A stretch of DNA of 64,000 nt. Origin: Arenibacter sp041392165 (lineage in GTDB: Bacteria; Bacteroidota; Bacteroidia; Flavobacteriales; Flavobacteriaceae). This document shows positions 18,245-27,651 of the stretch, in pieces. Location: positions 124,001-188,000 of the forward strand of contig JAWKMN010000004.1 in assembly GCA_041392165.1 (NCBI GenBank), in the 5' to 3' direction. The position numbers and the translations under genes are program-made. Position 1 is the stretch's first letter. The number at the start of each line of letters is the position of its first letter. The notes beneath the pieces are model-generated. The model worked only from the letters and a program-made list of their open reading frames with translations. It was not told the origin of the DNA and ran no database searches.

Positions 18245-19438
18245 ATGAACCTTCACGAATATCAAGGAAAAGAGATTTTAGCGAGCTTTGGAGTACGCAT
18301 ACAACGCGGTTTAGTGGCTTATAATGCCAAGGAAGCAGTAGATGCCGCCAAACAATTGACCCAGGAAACCGGAACCGGTTGGCACGTAATCAAGGCCCAG
18401 GTTCACGCAGGTGGTCGGGGAAAAGGAGGAGGAGTAAAATTGGCGAAGAACTTGCGTGAGGTGGAAGATATTGCAGGGGCGATCATTGGGATGAACTTGA
18501 TAACCCCCCAAACTTCGGCAGAAGGTAAAAAAGTACATAAGGTTTTGATCGCCGAGGATGTGTATTACCCTGGGGATAGTGAAACCAGTGAATTTTATAT
18601 GTCCGTTTTATTGAACAGGGCCATAGGGAGAAATATGATCATGTACTCTACCGAAGGAGGAATGGATATAGAGGAGGTTGCGGAAAAAACGCCCCATCTA
18701 ATTTTTACAGAGGAAATAAATCCGGCCACAGGCCTATTGCCCTTTCAAGCAAGGAAAATAGCCTTTAACTTGGGGCTTTCCGGGACGGCTTTTAAGGAAA
18801 TGACCAAATTTGTTACCAGTTTGTACAAGGCCTATGTGGAGAGCGATGCAAGTTTGTTCGAAATAAACCCTGTCCTTAAGACCTCCGATGATAAGATTAT
18901 GGCGGTGGATGCCAAGGTGTCCATTGATGATAACGCTCTTTATAGAAGAAAGCAATATGCCGAAATGAGGGATTTGCTGGAAGAGAACCCCATTGAGGTA
19001 GAGGCAAGGGCCGTAGGGCTAAATTATGTTGACTTGGATGGAAATGTGGGCTGTATGGTGAACGGTGCTGGATTGGCAATGGCCACAATGGACCTTATTA
19101 AAATGGCAGGAGGCGAGCCGGCCAACTTCTTGGATGTAGGTGGAACCGCCGATGCCAAAAGGGTTGAAGAGGCCTTCAGGATTATTTTGAAGGATCCTGC
19201 CGTAAAATGCATCCTGATCAACATTTTTGGTGGTATTGTTCGTTGTGATCGTGTAGCGCAAGGGGTAGTGGATGCCTACAAAAATATGGGGGATGCTATA
19301 AAAGTACCTATCATAGTTAGATTACAGGGTACCAATGCCGAATTGGCCAAGGAAATTATTGATAATTCCGGATTGGCGGTACATTCTGCCGTGCAGTTTC
19401 AGGAAGCAGCAGATAAGGTTAAGGCAGTATTGGCGTAA
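18245..19438 (+). CDS. sucC: Succinyl-CoA synthetase beta subunit
   Basis: ADP-forming beta subunit of the TCA-cycle succinate-CoA ligase, 397 residues. It starts with MNLHEYQGKEIL, the family-typical N-terminus, with an ATP-grasp domain holding VKAQVHAGGRGKGGGVKLA, then FEINPVLKT and the C-terminal NIFGGIVRCDRVAQGVV and VRLQGTNAELAKEII. The alpha-subunit gene sucD is not adjacent; a terminator follows directly, so the two subunits must be transcribed from separate loci. Confidence 0.97.
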   Translation: MNLHEYQGKEILASFGVRIQRGLVAYNAKEAVDAAKQLTQETGTGWHVIKAQVHAGGRGKGGGVKLAKNLREVEDIAGAIIGMNLITPQTSAEGKKVHKVLIAEDVYYPGDSETSEFYMSVLLNRAIGRNMIMYSTEGGMDIEEVAEKTPHLIFTEEINPATGLLPFQARKIAFNLGLSGTAFKEMTKFVTSLYKAYVESDASLFEINPVLKTSDDKIMAVDAKVSIDDNALYRRKQYAEMRDLLEENPIEVEARAVGLNYVDLDGNVGCMVNGAGLAMATMDLIKMAGGEPANFLDVGGTADAKRVEEAFRIILKDPAVKCILINIFGGIVRCDRVAQGVVDAYKNMGDAIKVPIIVRLQGTNAELAKEIIDNSGLAVHSAVQFQEAADKVKAVLA

Positions 19439-19458
19439 TAATCCTTAATTATAAAACC

Positions 19459-19490
19459 AAAGGCAGTACTTCTAAAGTGCTGCCTTTTTT
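19459..19490 (+). terminator. Intrinsic terminator after sucC
   Basis: Stem AAGGCAGTAC / GTGCTGCCTT (one G-T wobble), loop of about seven, then a T run. It lies about 20 bases after the sucC stop. Confidence 0.85.
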
Positions 19491-19603
19491 ATTCTTTAAT
19501 CGAGATTTAAATGCTCCGATGCTTGCGTCGAAATCAAACTTGAATTTCATTTCAATGCCTCCTGGGCTTGCCCCGGGTTTACTTCAATGGGTTTGATCAA
19601 GCA

Positions 19604-19972
19604 TTATGATTTTTTTTTGTTCTTGTATTTTACTGGATCAATGTCGTGGTCTATTTTCTTTTTCTGTTTATCCCTGAATGCCGGTTTTTGAGGTGCCCTA
19701 GAAATGGGGGCGTTTTTTGGTTTGGGCAAGGATAATTTTGGATCTTTGGGGTTCTCCCTGGTGCCACGATAATGTATGACCAAACCATTTAGGAAATTAC
19801 GTAAAATTTGATCGCCACATTCTACATAGTTGGGGTGATCCTCTTTCCGGAAAAAAGCGCCCAGCTCACTTTTGGTAATTTTAAAATCGACTAACTTTAA
19901 AATTTCTACAATTTCATCATCCCTTAATTTTAAGGCAACCCTTAATTTTTTAAGTACATCATTATTGGTCAT
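19604..19972 (-). CDS. DUF1456 (YehS-like) protein
   Basis: A 122-residue protein of the DUF1456 family. It contains the repeated helical unit NDVLKKLRVALKLRDDEIVEILK and a second copy SELGAFFRKEDHPNYVECGDQILRNFLNGL, as in E. coli YehS, followed by a lysine-rich tail. The molecular function of the family is unknown. It is isolated, with a spacer of about 125 bases before the divergent TerB-like gene. Confidence 0.85.
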   Translation of the reverse strand: MTNNDVLKKLRVALKLRDDEIVEILKLVDFKITKSELGAFFRKEDHPNYVECGDQILRNFLNGLVIHYRGTRENPKDPKLSLPKPKNAPISRAPQKPAFRDKQKKKIDHDIDPVKYKNKKKS

Positions 19973-20096
19973 ATGGTAATTTTTTTCACAAGATATTACA
20001 AAAAATACGATGTGTTGTTAGTTAGGGAATACTTTCCTGTATTCAAGGACCTGAAATCCATTCTATTTAACGTAACTTAGTGCTAAACTGTAATTT

Positions 20097-20498
20097 ATGA
20101 GTACGTATTTGGAAAAATTGGGTATTCTTTCCCAAATGATCTCTTTCGCTAAGGCAGGTAAGGAGATCAAGGATTCGGAATATAATTTTTTATGGGGCGT
20201 GGCAAAGCAATTGGAAGTCGACAAGGAAACCTTCGATTCCCTTTTCCATAAAAAGGTAGACAAGGTCCTGCTTCGATCCGAGGCGGATCGTATACTGCAG
20301 TTCCATCGGCTGGTATTGCTTATGAATGTGGATAGGGAACAGCGCTTTATTGAAATTGAACAGTTGCATAATATAGGACTTGGATTTGGACTTCCCCAAG
20401 CGGCCATAGAGCAGGTGCTTGCCGTTATGCATGATTATCCGGACAAGGTTGTGCCCCCTGCGGTATTGATCAACATATTCAAGGCCTATAATAATTAA
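20097..20498 (+). CDS. TerB-like helical protein
   Basis: A 133-residue all-helical protein resembling the TerB/tellurite-resistance fold: an N-terminal YLEKLGILSQMISFAKAGKEIKDSEYNFL segment, a central HRLVLLMNVDREQRFIEIEQLHNIGLGFGL and a C-terminal helix. No other ter genes are present, so a metal-stress role is not supported by context. It lies immediately upstream of the hsp20 control region. Recognition is by pattern only. Confidence 0.7.
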   Translation: MSTYLEKLGILSQMISFAKAGKEIKDSEYNFLWGVAKQLEVDKETFDSLFHKKVDKVLLRSEADRILQFHRLVLLMNVDREQRFIEIEQLHNIGLGFGLPQAAIEQVLAVMHDYPDKVVPPAVLINIFKAYNN

Positions 20499-20505
20499 TT
20501 AAAAA

Positions 20506-20552
20506 ATGACACAATGTCTCTTTATTTGTTTAAAAACAAGACATAATGTCAT
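20506..20552. promoter_or_regulatory. Paired operator-like sites before hsp20
   Basis: Two GACA-N3-TGTC palindromes: GACACAATGTC (20508-20518) and GACATAATGTC (20540-20550). Their centres are 32 bases apart, about three helical turns. Flanked forms ATGACACAATGTCT and AGACATAATGTCAT are also inverted copies of each other. They lie between the TerB-like gene and the hsp20 gene. They match neither CIRCE nor HAIR elements. Regulator unknown. Confidence 0.55.
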
Positions 20553-20624
20553 TATAATACAATCGGTACACCATTTGTTTATTAGATCATGAGAAATTAA
20601 TGTATAACTTAAAATATAAAAATC

Positions 20625-21050
20625 ATGAGTCTAGTAAAAAGAAACAATGCTATTTTTCCATCCTTAATGAATGAATTTTTAAGTCCGGACTGGTTTGGTG
20701 GTATAGATAACTTTAAACAGGGCGTACCGGCCGCCAATGTTAAGGAAACCGAATCCGAGTATGTATTGGAATTGGCCATACCCGGTAGGAAAAAAGAAGA
20801 TTTCAATGTTGAAATCGACAATGGTATCCTAACCATTTCCTCTGAAATAAAAAGTGGGGAAAACAAGGAGGACGATGGATATACCAGAAGGGAATTTACT
20901 TTTTCCTCCTTTAAAAGGGTGTTCAGTTTGCCCGAGACCATTTCCTTGGATAAAATTAACGCTTCCTATGAAGATGGAATCCTGAAATTTGTCCTTCCCA
21001 AAAAAGAAGAGGCATTGCCAAAGCCTAAAAGGCTAATTGAGATAGCCTAA
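20625..21050 (+). CDS. Hsp20/alpha-crystallin small heat-shock protein
   Basis: ATP-independent holdase chaperone of 141 residues. A short N-terminal arm (FPSLMNEFLSPDWFGG) precedes the alpha-crystallin domain, with the conserved VKETESEYVLELAIPGRKKEDFNVEIDNGILTISSE and the C-terminal signature SYEDGILKFVLPKKE. The usual C-terminal I-x-I/V anchor is not evident. The spacer upstream carries two operator-like palindromes, pointing to stress regulation. A terminator follows. Confidence 0.93.
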   Translation: MSLVKRNNAIFPSLMNEFLSPDWFGGIDNFKQGVPAANVKETESEYVLELAIPGRKKEDFNVEIDNGILTISSEIKSGENKEDDGYTRREFTFSSFKRVFSLPETISLDKINASYEDGILKFVLPKKEEALPKPKRLIEIA

Positions 21051-21107
21051 ACTTAAAAGTAATTGTGTATCCATAGGATGTGTGATGGATTGGTTGGTTG
21101 ATTGTAG

Positions 21108-21139
21108 TAGCGCTTCGGGAAATTGAAGCGCTATTTTTT
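21108..21139 (+). terminator. Intrinsic terminator after hsp20
   Basis: Nine-base perfect stem TAGCGCTTC / GAAGCGCTA, loop of eight, then six T. It also separates hsp20 from the convergent uvrB gene. Confidence 0.88.
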
Positions 21140-21179
21140 GTGCTATGAGATTGTTCAAATTTTAGGTATCGGGTGTACA

Positions 21180-23168
21180 TTATTCCTGTTCCTGAAGCAA
21201 TTTAATTTCGTCCCTTAACTTGGCCGCTTGCATAAAATCCAAATCCTTTGCCGCTTTCTCCATGGCCTTTCGTTTGTCCCGTATCATTTTTTCCCTTTGT
21301 TCCTTGGTAAGATACAATAAGTCGGGCTCTGCGGCCTTCATTTCTTCTTTCTCAAAATGATAGGTGGAGACCGAATTTTTGGCAAGAACACTGTCCAAAT
21401 TTTTATTCAGTGCGGTAGGCGTAATATTATTTTCAAGATTGTAGGCAGTCTGTTTTTCGCGTCTATAGTTGGTCTCGTCTATTGTTTTTTGCATGCTGTT
21501 GGTAATTTTATCCGCATACATTATCGCTTTTCCATTTAGGTTTCTGGCGGCACGGCCAACAGTCTGGGTGAGGGACCTGGCACTCCTTAGAAAGCCCTCC
21601 TTGTCGGCATCCAATATGGCTACCAGGGAGACCTCGGGTAGATCCAGTCCTTCCCTTAATAAATTCACCCCAATAAGTACATCAAAAACACCTTTTCGCA
21701 GATCCTGCATAATTTCTACCCGCTCCAAAGTGTCCACATCACTATGTATATAACGACAGCGAACATTTATTCTGGTTAAAAATTTGGCCAGTTCTTCCGC
21801 CATTCGTTTGGTCAAGGTGGTGACCAATGTGCGCTCATCCTTTTCCACCCTTAATTGGATCTCTTCAACCAAATCATCAATTTGGTTCAGACTTGGACGG
21901 ATTTCTATAATGGGGTCCAACAGGCCGGTCGGCCTAATTACCTGCTCCACATAGACCCCTTGGCTCAAAACCAATTCGTAGTCGGCAGGGGTTGCACTGA
22001 CATAGATAACTTGATTTTGTAGTGCTTCGAACTCTTCAAATTTTAAGGGCCTGTTGTCCATTGCAGCGGGCAACCGGAATCCGTATTCCACCAGATTTTC
22101 CTTTCTGGATCTATCGCCGCCATACATGGCATGTACCTGTGGGATGGTAACGTGGCTTTCATCCACCACCATTAAATAATCTTTTGGAAAATAATCCAAC
22201 AAACAGAATGGTCTGGTACCTGGTTCCCTGCCGTCCAAATATCTGGAATAGTTTTCGATCCCTGAGCAATATCCCAGTTCCCGAATCATTTCCAAATCGA
22301 AATTTGTACGTTCTTCCAGTCGTTTTGCTTCCAAGTGTTTCCCAATTTCCTTAAAATAGGCTACTTGCAATACCATATCCTCCTGAATTAAGTGAATGGC
22401 GTTTTGCAGTACATCAGGAGAGGTTACGAACATATTGGCCGGATATATATTTAGCTGTTGGTACTTTTCCAATGTTTTGTTCTTATAGGGATCAAAGGCT
22501 TCTATTTCCTCTATTTCATCCCCAAAAAAATGAACTCTGAAGGCATGGTCGGCATAACTCGGAAAAACGTCCACTACATCGCCCTTTACCCTAAAATTAC
22601 CGTTCCTAAAATCGGCGGTCGTTCTAGAGTATAGACTTTGTACCAATTGATGTAGGAATTTGGTCCTAGGAATTACTTGGTCTTTCTCTATTCCAATAAC
22701 ATTTTTTTGAAACTCTACCGGGTTTCCAATGCCGTACAAACAGGAAACCGATGCCACGACCAGAATATCCCTTCTGCCGGATAATAAGGACGATGTGGCA
22801 CTCAAGCGCAGCTTTTCGATATCTTCGTTAATGGAAAGATCCTTTTCTATATAAGTGCCGCTAGAGGGTATATAAGCTTCGGGTTGATAGTAGTCGTAGT
22901 AGGAGACAAAGTATTCCACTGCGTTATCAGGAAAAAACTGCTTAAATTCCGAATATAATTGGGCTGCAAGGGTTTTATTATGTGCCAGTACCAAGGTAGG
23001 TCGCTGCACCTGTTCTATGACATTGGCAACGGTAAAAGTTTTTCCGGACCCTGTAACCCCTAAAAGGGTTTGATAACGCTCATCGGTCAAAATACCCTCT
23101 TTTAATTGTTTAATGGCCTGTGGCTGATCGCCCGTAGGTTTGTATTCGGAAACAACTTTAAATTTCAT
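21180..23168 (-). CDS. uvrB: Excinuclease ABC subunit B
   Basis: DNA-damage-recognition helicase of nucleotide excision repair; works with UvrA and UvrC. It has 662 residues. Walker A is GVTGSGKTFTVANVI, the beta-hairpin region starts YYDYYQPEAYIPSSGTYIEKD, the DEAD-like box is DESHVT, helicase motif VI lies in QTVGRAARNLNG, and the C-terminal UVR motif (DLDFMQAAKLRDEIKLLQ) recruits UvrC. The ATG at 23168 (MKFKVVSEYKPTGDQPQAI) is chosen; the frame extends 22 codons upstream without conservation. uvrA and uvrC are not in the window. Confidence 0.97.
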   Translation of the reverse strand: MKFKVVSEYKPTGDQPQAIKQLKEGILTDERYQTLLGVTGSGKTFTVANVIEQVQRPTLVLAHNKTLAAQLYSEFKQFFPDNAVEYFVSYYDYYQPEAYIPSSGTYIEKDLSINEDIEKLRLSATSSLLSGRRDILVVASVSCLYGIGNPVEFQKNVIGIEKDQVIPRTKFLHQLVQSLYSRTTADFRNGNFRVKGDVVDVFPSYADHAFRVHFFGDEIEEIEAFDPYKNKTLEKYQQLNIYPANMFVTSPDVLQNAIHLIQEDMVLQVAYFKEIGKHLEAKRLEERTNFDLEMIRELGYCSGIENYSRYLDGREPGTRPFCLLDYFPKDYLMVVDESHVTIPQVHAMYGGDRSRKENLVEYGFRLPAAMDNRPLKFEEFEALQNQVIYVSATPADYELVLSQGVYVEQVIRPTGLLDPIIEIRPSLNQIDDLVEEIQLRVEKDERTLVTTLTKRMAEELAKFLTRINVRCRYIHSDVDTLERVEIMQDLRKGVFDVLIGVNLLREGLDLPEVSLVAILDADKEGFLRSARSLTQTVGRAARNLNGKAIMYADKITNSMQKTIDETNYRREKQTAYNLENNITPTALNKNLDSVLAKNSVSTYHFEKEEMKAAEPDLLYLTKEQREKMIRDKRKAMEKAAKDLDFMQAAKLRDEIKLLQEQE

Positions 23169-23371
23169 TGGTGATATTTTCAGGCATTTTTGTAATTTAA
23201 TCTTTTTCCCTGCGGGGCAATAATAAAAAATCACATTCGTATTATGACCTAAAATTAATAAATAGCGGGCAATACTAAGGTACTTTCAAAACTTATTGTG
23301 ACTAATGATGCATTCCGCAAGGGATTATACAATTGGATAAGCAAAGAGGGTTTAAATTTTGGATATTGGCT

Positions 23372-24205
23372 TTACAAATCCCGTTTTTTGAGAAGGAAGT
23401 AAGAAAGATATATGAAAATTGTGGTCCAGCATCCCACTATTAAAATTTCATAGAAATGTACTGCATAATCCTTTTGGAATTGTTCCCCCATCTGTTCTAC
23501 CATACTTTGAACCGCTTTAAATCTGGAAGCCGGCTCTTTAATCAGGTTGCTCATAGATTCCAGGGGAAGGAATTTCATAACGTTGGCCGAAGCTTCCTTA
23601 CCGGCAAGCCACCATACCAAAAAACGGATAGCCAAATTTTCAATGGCAAACCATACAATTAAAAATCCCAATGCAAAGGCCGAGCGCTTTACCAAAATTC
23701 CCAGAAAAAGACAGAAGGAGAAAAACCCTAACAGCTTAAAAAAGTAAGCCAATATATATTCCAAATCCGAGAAAATGATGGATACCTCTGTAAAATCGGA
23801 ATAAAAAAGCCCTAAAACCAATGAAACTATAAACACGAAAAGGGTGGAAACTGCGGAAAAGGCAAAAACGGTCAAAAATTTTGAAGCGATGAATTCCTTC
23901 TTGCTCAACCCATCTATTAAATTCTGTTTTAAGGTCTTGTTGCTATATTCGTTGGCCATCATGGAAACAATAACGATGGCAAAAAAGAGTTTCAATCCAC
24001 TCGCAATCCAGGTGTTCAAGTGCCATATGTACGGAAAATTAAAGATTCCCTGTTCGGCCACATGGAACTGTATGGGGCCTATGTCAAATTTTATGGCGGC
24101 CAACAAGGCCATGCAAAGGATTAGGACGAAATAAGCAATGATCAGGATCTTACTCGCATTATTGTTCCATAATTTTATAAACTCTATCTGTAATAAACGT
24201 ACCAT
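23372..24205 (-). CDS. ABC-2 type transporter permease
   Basis: A 277-residue membrane protein with about six hydrophobic helices. It begins MVRLLQIEFIKLWNNNASKIL, the usual start of ABC-2 type permeases, and has NEYSNKTLKQNLIDGLSKKEFIASK after the second helix, a coupling segment common in these exporters. It follows the ATP-binding gene by 21 bases, forming a two-gene exporter. The substrate is unknown; similar pairs export antibiotics, lipids or peptides. Confidence 0.85.
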   Translation of the reverse strand: MVRLLQIEFIKLWNNNASKILIIAYFVLILCMALLAAIKFDIGPIQFHVAEQGIFNFPYIWHLNTWIASGLKLFFAIVIVSMMANEYSNKTLKQNLIDGLSKKEFIASKFLTVFAFSAVSTLFVFIVSLVLGLFYSDFTEVSIIFSDLEYILAYFFKLLGFFSFCLFLGILVKRSAFALGFLIVWFAIENLAIRFLVWWLAGKEASANVMKFLPLESMSNLIKEPASRFKAVQSMVEQMGEQFQKDYAVHFYEILIVGCWTTIFIYLSYFLLKKRDL

Positions 24206-24226
24206 ATTTTCTTGCCTTTGGTAGTA

Positions 24227-25135
24227 TTAATGCAATTCATCCCTAAAATTGGTCAAGCTAAGAAATTGTTCCTCTAGACTTTCTTTGCGTCTTACCAAAT
24301 GGGATAACACTATGCCATTGTTAAACAATTCCCTATTTAGGGTATCCGCTTTTATTTCTTCTTTCAAAATAGCTTTGATCAGTCCATTTTCTTGTTTTAT
24401 GGAACCAAAACTGGGGTGCTTGCCCAAATAAGTGACCAAGGCTGACCCGTTCATTGTACTTAGTTCAAAGAAACCATAACTGTTCAGCATTTCGTCGACC
24501 CGGCCCGAATAGAGTTTTTCCCCTTTTCTAAGGATAATCACATGGCTGCATACTTTTTCTACCTCGTCCAATAAGTGTGAGGCCAGCAGAATGGTAGTGC
24601 CCTGGGAAGCAATTTTTTTTATGATCTCCCTTATCTGATGTATTCCCTGTGGGTCCAGACCATTGGTGGGTTCGTCCAGAATTAATATTTCCGGATCGTT
24701 GAGGAGTGCCGAAGCAATGGCCAATCGCTGTTTCATGCCCAAAGAGTAGGTGCTGAACTTACTGTTCTTTCGTTCAAGTAGTCCGACCATTTCCAGTTTT
24801 TCCTCAATTCTATCTTGGGGAACGTCCTTGATTTTACAGACCAATTTTAGATTTTGAATGGCGGTCATATAAGGGTAGAAATTGGGACGTTCAATAATGG
24901 CACCCACTTTTTTGAGGGCATCGTGGGTGGAAATGTTCCCCCCGAACCAGGAAAAATCGCCTGATGTTCCATTCACTACGTTCAATATTATTCCCAAGGT
25001 GGTCGATTTACCACTACCATTGGGTCCCAGAATACCATAAACATTGCCTTTTTCAATGCTAAAGGAAAGGTCTTTGACTGCGGTGAGATACCCAAATTTC
25101 TTGGTTAGGCCGTTTACGGTCAGAATAGTTTCCAA
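24227..25135 (-). CDS. ABC transporter ATP-binding protein
   Basis: Nucleotide-binding subunit of the exporter encoded with the permease just downstream; 302 residues. Walker A GPNGSGKST, a Q loop near residue 90, signature YSLGMKQRL (an LSGGQ variant common in the drug-export CcmA/NatA class), Walker B ILILDEPTNGLDP and the switch histidine in LLASHLLDEVE are all present. The C-terminal 80 residues are the variable extension typical of ABC-2 partners. Confidence 0.92.
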   Translation of the reverse strand: METILTVNGLTKKFGYLTAVKDLSFSIEKGNVYGILGPNGSGKSTTLGIILNVVNGTSGDFSWFGGNISTHDALKKVGAIIERPNFYPYMTAIQNLKLVCKIKDVPQDRIEEKLEMVGLLERKNSKFSTYSLGMKQRLAIASALLNDPEILILDEPTNGLDPQGIHQIREIIKKIASQGTTILLASHLLDEVEKVCSHVIILRKGEKLYSGRVDEMLNSYGFFELSTMNGSALVTYLGKHPSFGSIKQENGLIKAILKEEIKADTLNRELFNNGIVLSHLVRRKESLEEQFLSLTNFRDELH

Positions 25136-25212
25136 AATGGGATAGATTTATTGGTTGTTAGTACTTACTTGACGAAGAAATCGTTATTTTGTTACAAATT
25201 AAAGTTTTTTCC

Positions 25213-26292
25213 ATGTCTGAAAGATTAATGTCCAAGAAAAAGCCCGCATTTCCGGTCAATAATAAGCTGGATGCCTATTTGGAACACTATAGCAGAAAAA
25301 TTGAAATCCCAATTTTTTATGAGGACCTGTTGCGTTTCTCCGGATCTATTGTGGTCTATGATTCCAATGAGGAGGACACGCTATGGGTACGGGTGTATTA
25401 CAACGAGTTTGATAGGACCGAAATCGATATCAGCCTAAAGAAGGTATATTCCATTCTGCATTCGGATGGTAGTGACAGTATATTTCCATTTTTGAATGTT
25501 GATGCGGTAGACTACTGTACTTTTGGAAATTCCAAGCCCTTTAGGATCAAGGTGAGGAATATTTTGAACGATAATTTTACTTATTTCTATGTAAAAAGGA
25601 CCGATGCCTCCAGGATCTACGGATTGGAACTGGAGCATATGTTATCGCCCTATAACCTAAACTTTTTGGTCTATGGGGATACTTTAATAGAGGAACACAT
25701 TGCCGGTATTCCCGGAGATGTATTTATAAAGGATTTTTTGCCGAAATGCTCGGAATCGGAAAAGTCACAATTAGCCAAAGAGTTCGTCAAGTTCAATGAA
25801 CGCTGCATGATCCGTCTTTTGGGGGATATGCGATCTTATAATTATGTTATTGTTCCTACCCACGATTTTGATCATGTAGTCTATAAGATAAGGGCGATAG
25901 ATTTTGACCAACAGTGTTATGAGGGAAAATTAAAAGTGTACAGGCCCCAATTTTTTAAGGAAAATTATCAAATGGTTATGTTGGTCAAGGAGAAGTTGCA
26001 ACGCAATTCGGTGGATCAGTATAAGATAGAGGAACGCTCCATTGTGGCCAAAAGAATTTTGAGTTCCGGGAACCGTATTAAGCGACTCATATCCATAGTG
26101 AAGACAGACAATATATCCAATGACGATAATATTACGGCCCTATCGCAGCATATATATGACCTTACAGGGGATGTTAGCTTTAAAAAATGTAAGATGATGG
26201 GGGAAGTATTGGCACTGGCACTGGATTTTGTAAAAAGAAATTATGAGGACGTTAGTATGAAGCAGATTATAGAGAACAGGATAAATATATGA
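25213..26292 (+). CDS. Conserved protein with kinase-like catalytic motifs
   Basis: A 359-residue soluble protein that I do not recognise as a named family. Residues 203-210 read LGDMRSYN, and 227-232 read RAIDFD. This resembles the catalytic loop (GDxxxxN) and metal-binding DFD of aminoglycoside-phosphotransferase or HipA-like kinases, with Asp205, Asn210 and Asp230 as candidate residues. An acidic segment LIEEHIAGIPGD precedes it, as a hinge would. The usual histidine before the catalytic Asp is absent. The ATG at 25213 is preferred over a TTG at 25189. Kinase activity is inference. Confidence 0.6.
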   Translation: MSERLMSKKKPAFPVNNKLDAYLEHYSRKIEIPIFYEDLLRFSGSIVVYDSNEEDTLWVRVYYNEFDRTEIDISLKKVYSILHSDGSDSIFPFLNVDAVDYCTFGNSKPFRIKVRNILNDNFTYFYVKRTDASRIYGLELEHMLSPYNLNFLVYGDTLIEEHIAGIPGDVFIKDFLPKCSESEKSQLAKEFVKFNERCMIRLLGDMRSYNYVIVPTHDFDHVVYKIRAIDFDQQCYEGKLKVYRPQFFKENYQMVMLVKEKLQRNSVDQYKIEERSIVAKRILSSGNRIKRLISIVKTDNISNDDNITALSQHIYDLTGDVSFKKCKMMGEVLALALDFVKRNYEDVSMKQIIENRINI

Positions 26293-26400
26293 AGTCTACC
26301 TGTGGAATTGAAAATTATTTAGGAGGATGTTGTATTTAACCAAAAATGAAAAGAGTCAGGTCAACTTGGGCAATAAGCCCTTACTCCTTAAACTTCCTGA

Positions 26401-26433
26401 AAAATACCGAGATCTTAAATCTTCGGTATTTTT
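26401..26433. terminator. Bidirectional intrinsic terminator
   Basis: Stem AATACCGA(A)GAT / ATCTTCGGTATT with one bulge and flanking A and T runs, placed between the convergent kinase-like and nucleoid-associated protein genes. Confidence 0.75.
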
Positions 26434-26490
26434 CATTTTTTTGTTATGGGAGGGTTTTAACTGTTAATGGATGTAAGCTGTGGATAAAGC

Positions 26491-27549
26491 CTAACTTTTT
26501 TGTTCCTTGTTAAAATAGACGAGATAGTAGTACATTTGGCGTTCTTCGTCCCAGCCCTTTTCCACAAATTTTTGGGCCGATTCCGGATTGATGAAATCAA
26601 GTTTGATCTGAATATTGGTATCCAGGTTAATGACGTTTTTAATTTTTTTTCTGGCATCGGAAACCGCTTTGTTGGCAATGTCAAAAGTGGAGACATCCTC
26701 TATACTGTATTTAGGCCCTTTTTCTACTTTATAGTGCTTAAATTCAGGTATCAGTTCCGGATTTTCCATTACTTCGTTCAAGAAATTGGTCTCTTCAAAG
26801 GAGTCATTTTTGGCAAAATGATTAACCGCCCTGTTCATAAACAACACTTCTTGTTGTTTGTCCTCGGCGGGCAACACCACGTCCTTGGCAAAATTCTGAC
26901 AGAATTTTAAATAGTTTTTGGTCTTAAAGTTATCATCGGACAAGGCGTCTACCCCTAGAAAATTTTCCAACCAGTACTTGGTGTCATAACGATTGCTGTC
27001 CACCGAAAGTACTTTATACCCGTCCTCCCTATCCGTATTGAAAATAAGGCAGCCCTTGTCCAGTTTATTGATGTTGATGCCTTGTTGTACCAGAATGTCC
27101 AAGTTATTTCCCTTTTCCTGAAATTGCAGGAAATCGTGTTTAAGCTCGCTTTTGAATATGCCCACCGCATTCACCTTTACATTATCCAACATTAGATCGG
27201 TAAGATAGGCTACATATACTTCACCGCTTTTAATGTGCGGATGGTTCGACTGGTCGAACAATTGGGTCGCAATTTTTTTTGAATTGGTGTGAAGGCTACC
27301 GGGCTCATCAAAAATATCGGAAACAATTTTATAGACTTCATTAAATTCTACGTCGGATTCATGGGCAAAATAATAGTAATTCTCTTCCTTTTCCCTAAAG
27401 GGTTTAAAAAAATATTCCTTTAAAAGTCCCGTAGTTTCATCGTTGAGGGAAAAAGGTGCTTCCGAAAGAAAGATACCTTCACTTTTATTTTTGTTTCCCA
27501 CACGATGTATGGAAATAGTTTCAATTTGGGTAGGGTATAAGTTGATCAT
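26491..27549 (-). CDS. Nucleoid-associated protein (NdpA/YejK-like)
   Basis: A 352-residue protein of the 37-kDa nucleoid-associated protein family. It begins LYPTQIETISIHRVGNKNKSEGIFLSE, and has the characteristic FFKPF near residue 50, LMLDNVKVNAVGIFKSE in the middle and a C-terminal IQIKLDFINPESAQKFVEKGWDEERQMYYYLVYFN. Family members bind the nucleoid, but their function is poorly defined. The following gene is 100 bases upstream on the same strand. Confidence 0.85.
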   Translation of the reverse strand: MINLYPTQIETISIHRVGNKNKSEGIFLSEAPFSLNDETTGLLKEYFFKPFREKEENYYYFAHESDVEFNEVYKIVSDIFDEPGSLHTNSKKIATQLFDQSNHPHIKSGEVYVAYLTDLMLDNVKVNAVGIFKSELKHDFLQFQEKGNNLDILVQQGININKLDKGCLIFNTDREDGYKVLSVDSNRYDTKYWLENFLGVDALSDDNFKTKNYLKFCQNFAKDVVLPAEDKQQEVLFMNRAVNHFAKNDSFEETNFLNEVMENPELIPEFKHYKVEKGPKYSIEDVSTFDIANKAVSDARKKIKNVINLDTNIQIKLDFINPESAQKFVEKGWDEERQMYYYLVYFNKEQKS

Positions 27550-27651
27550 GGGTAAACGGGAAATATTTAGGTATAATGTTATGAAATAAGCTCCGATGAA
27601 GCCTCGATAGGGTCACTTTAATGTACTGTAAATTTATAGCCAGCGGAATTG

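Noticed and set aside
20097..20498. Tellurite-resistance gene cluster
   Set aside because: Only a TerB-like fold is suspected; no other ter genes are nearby.
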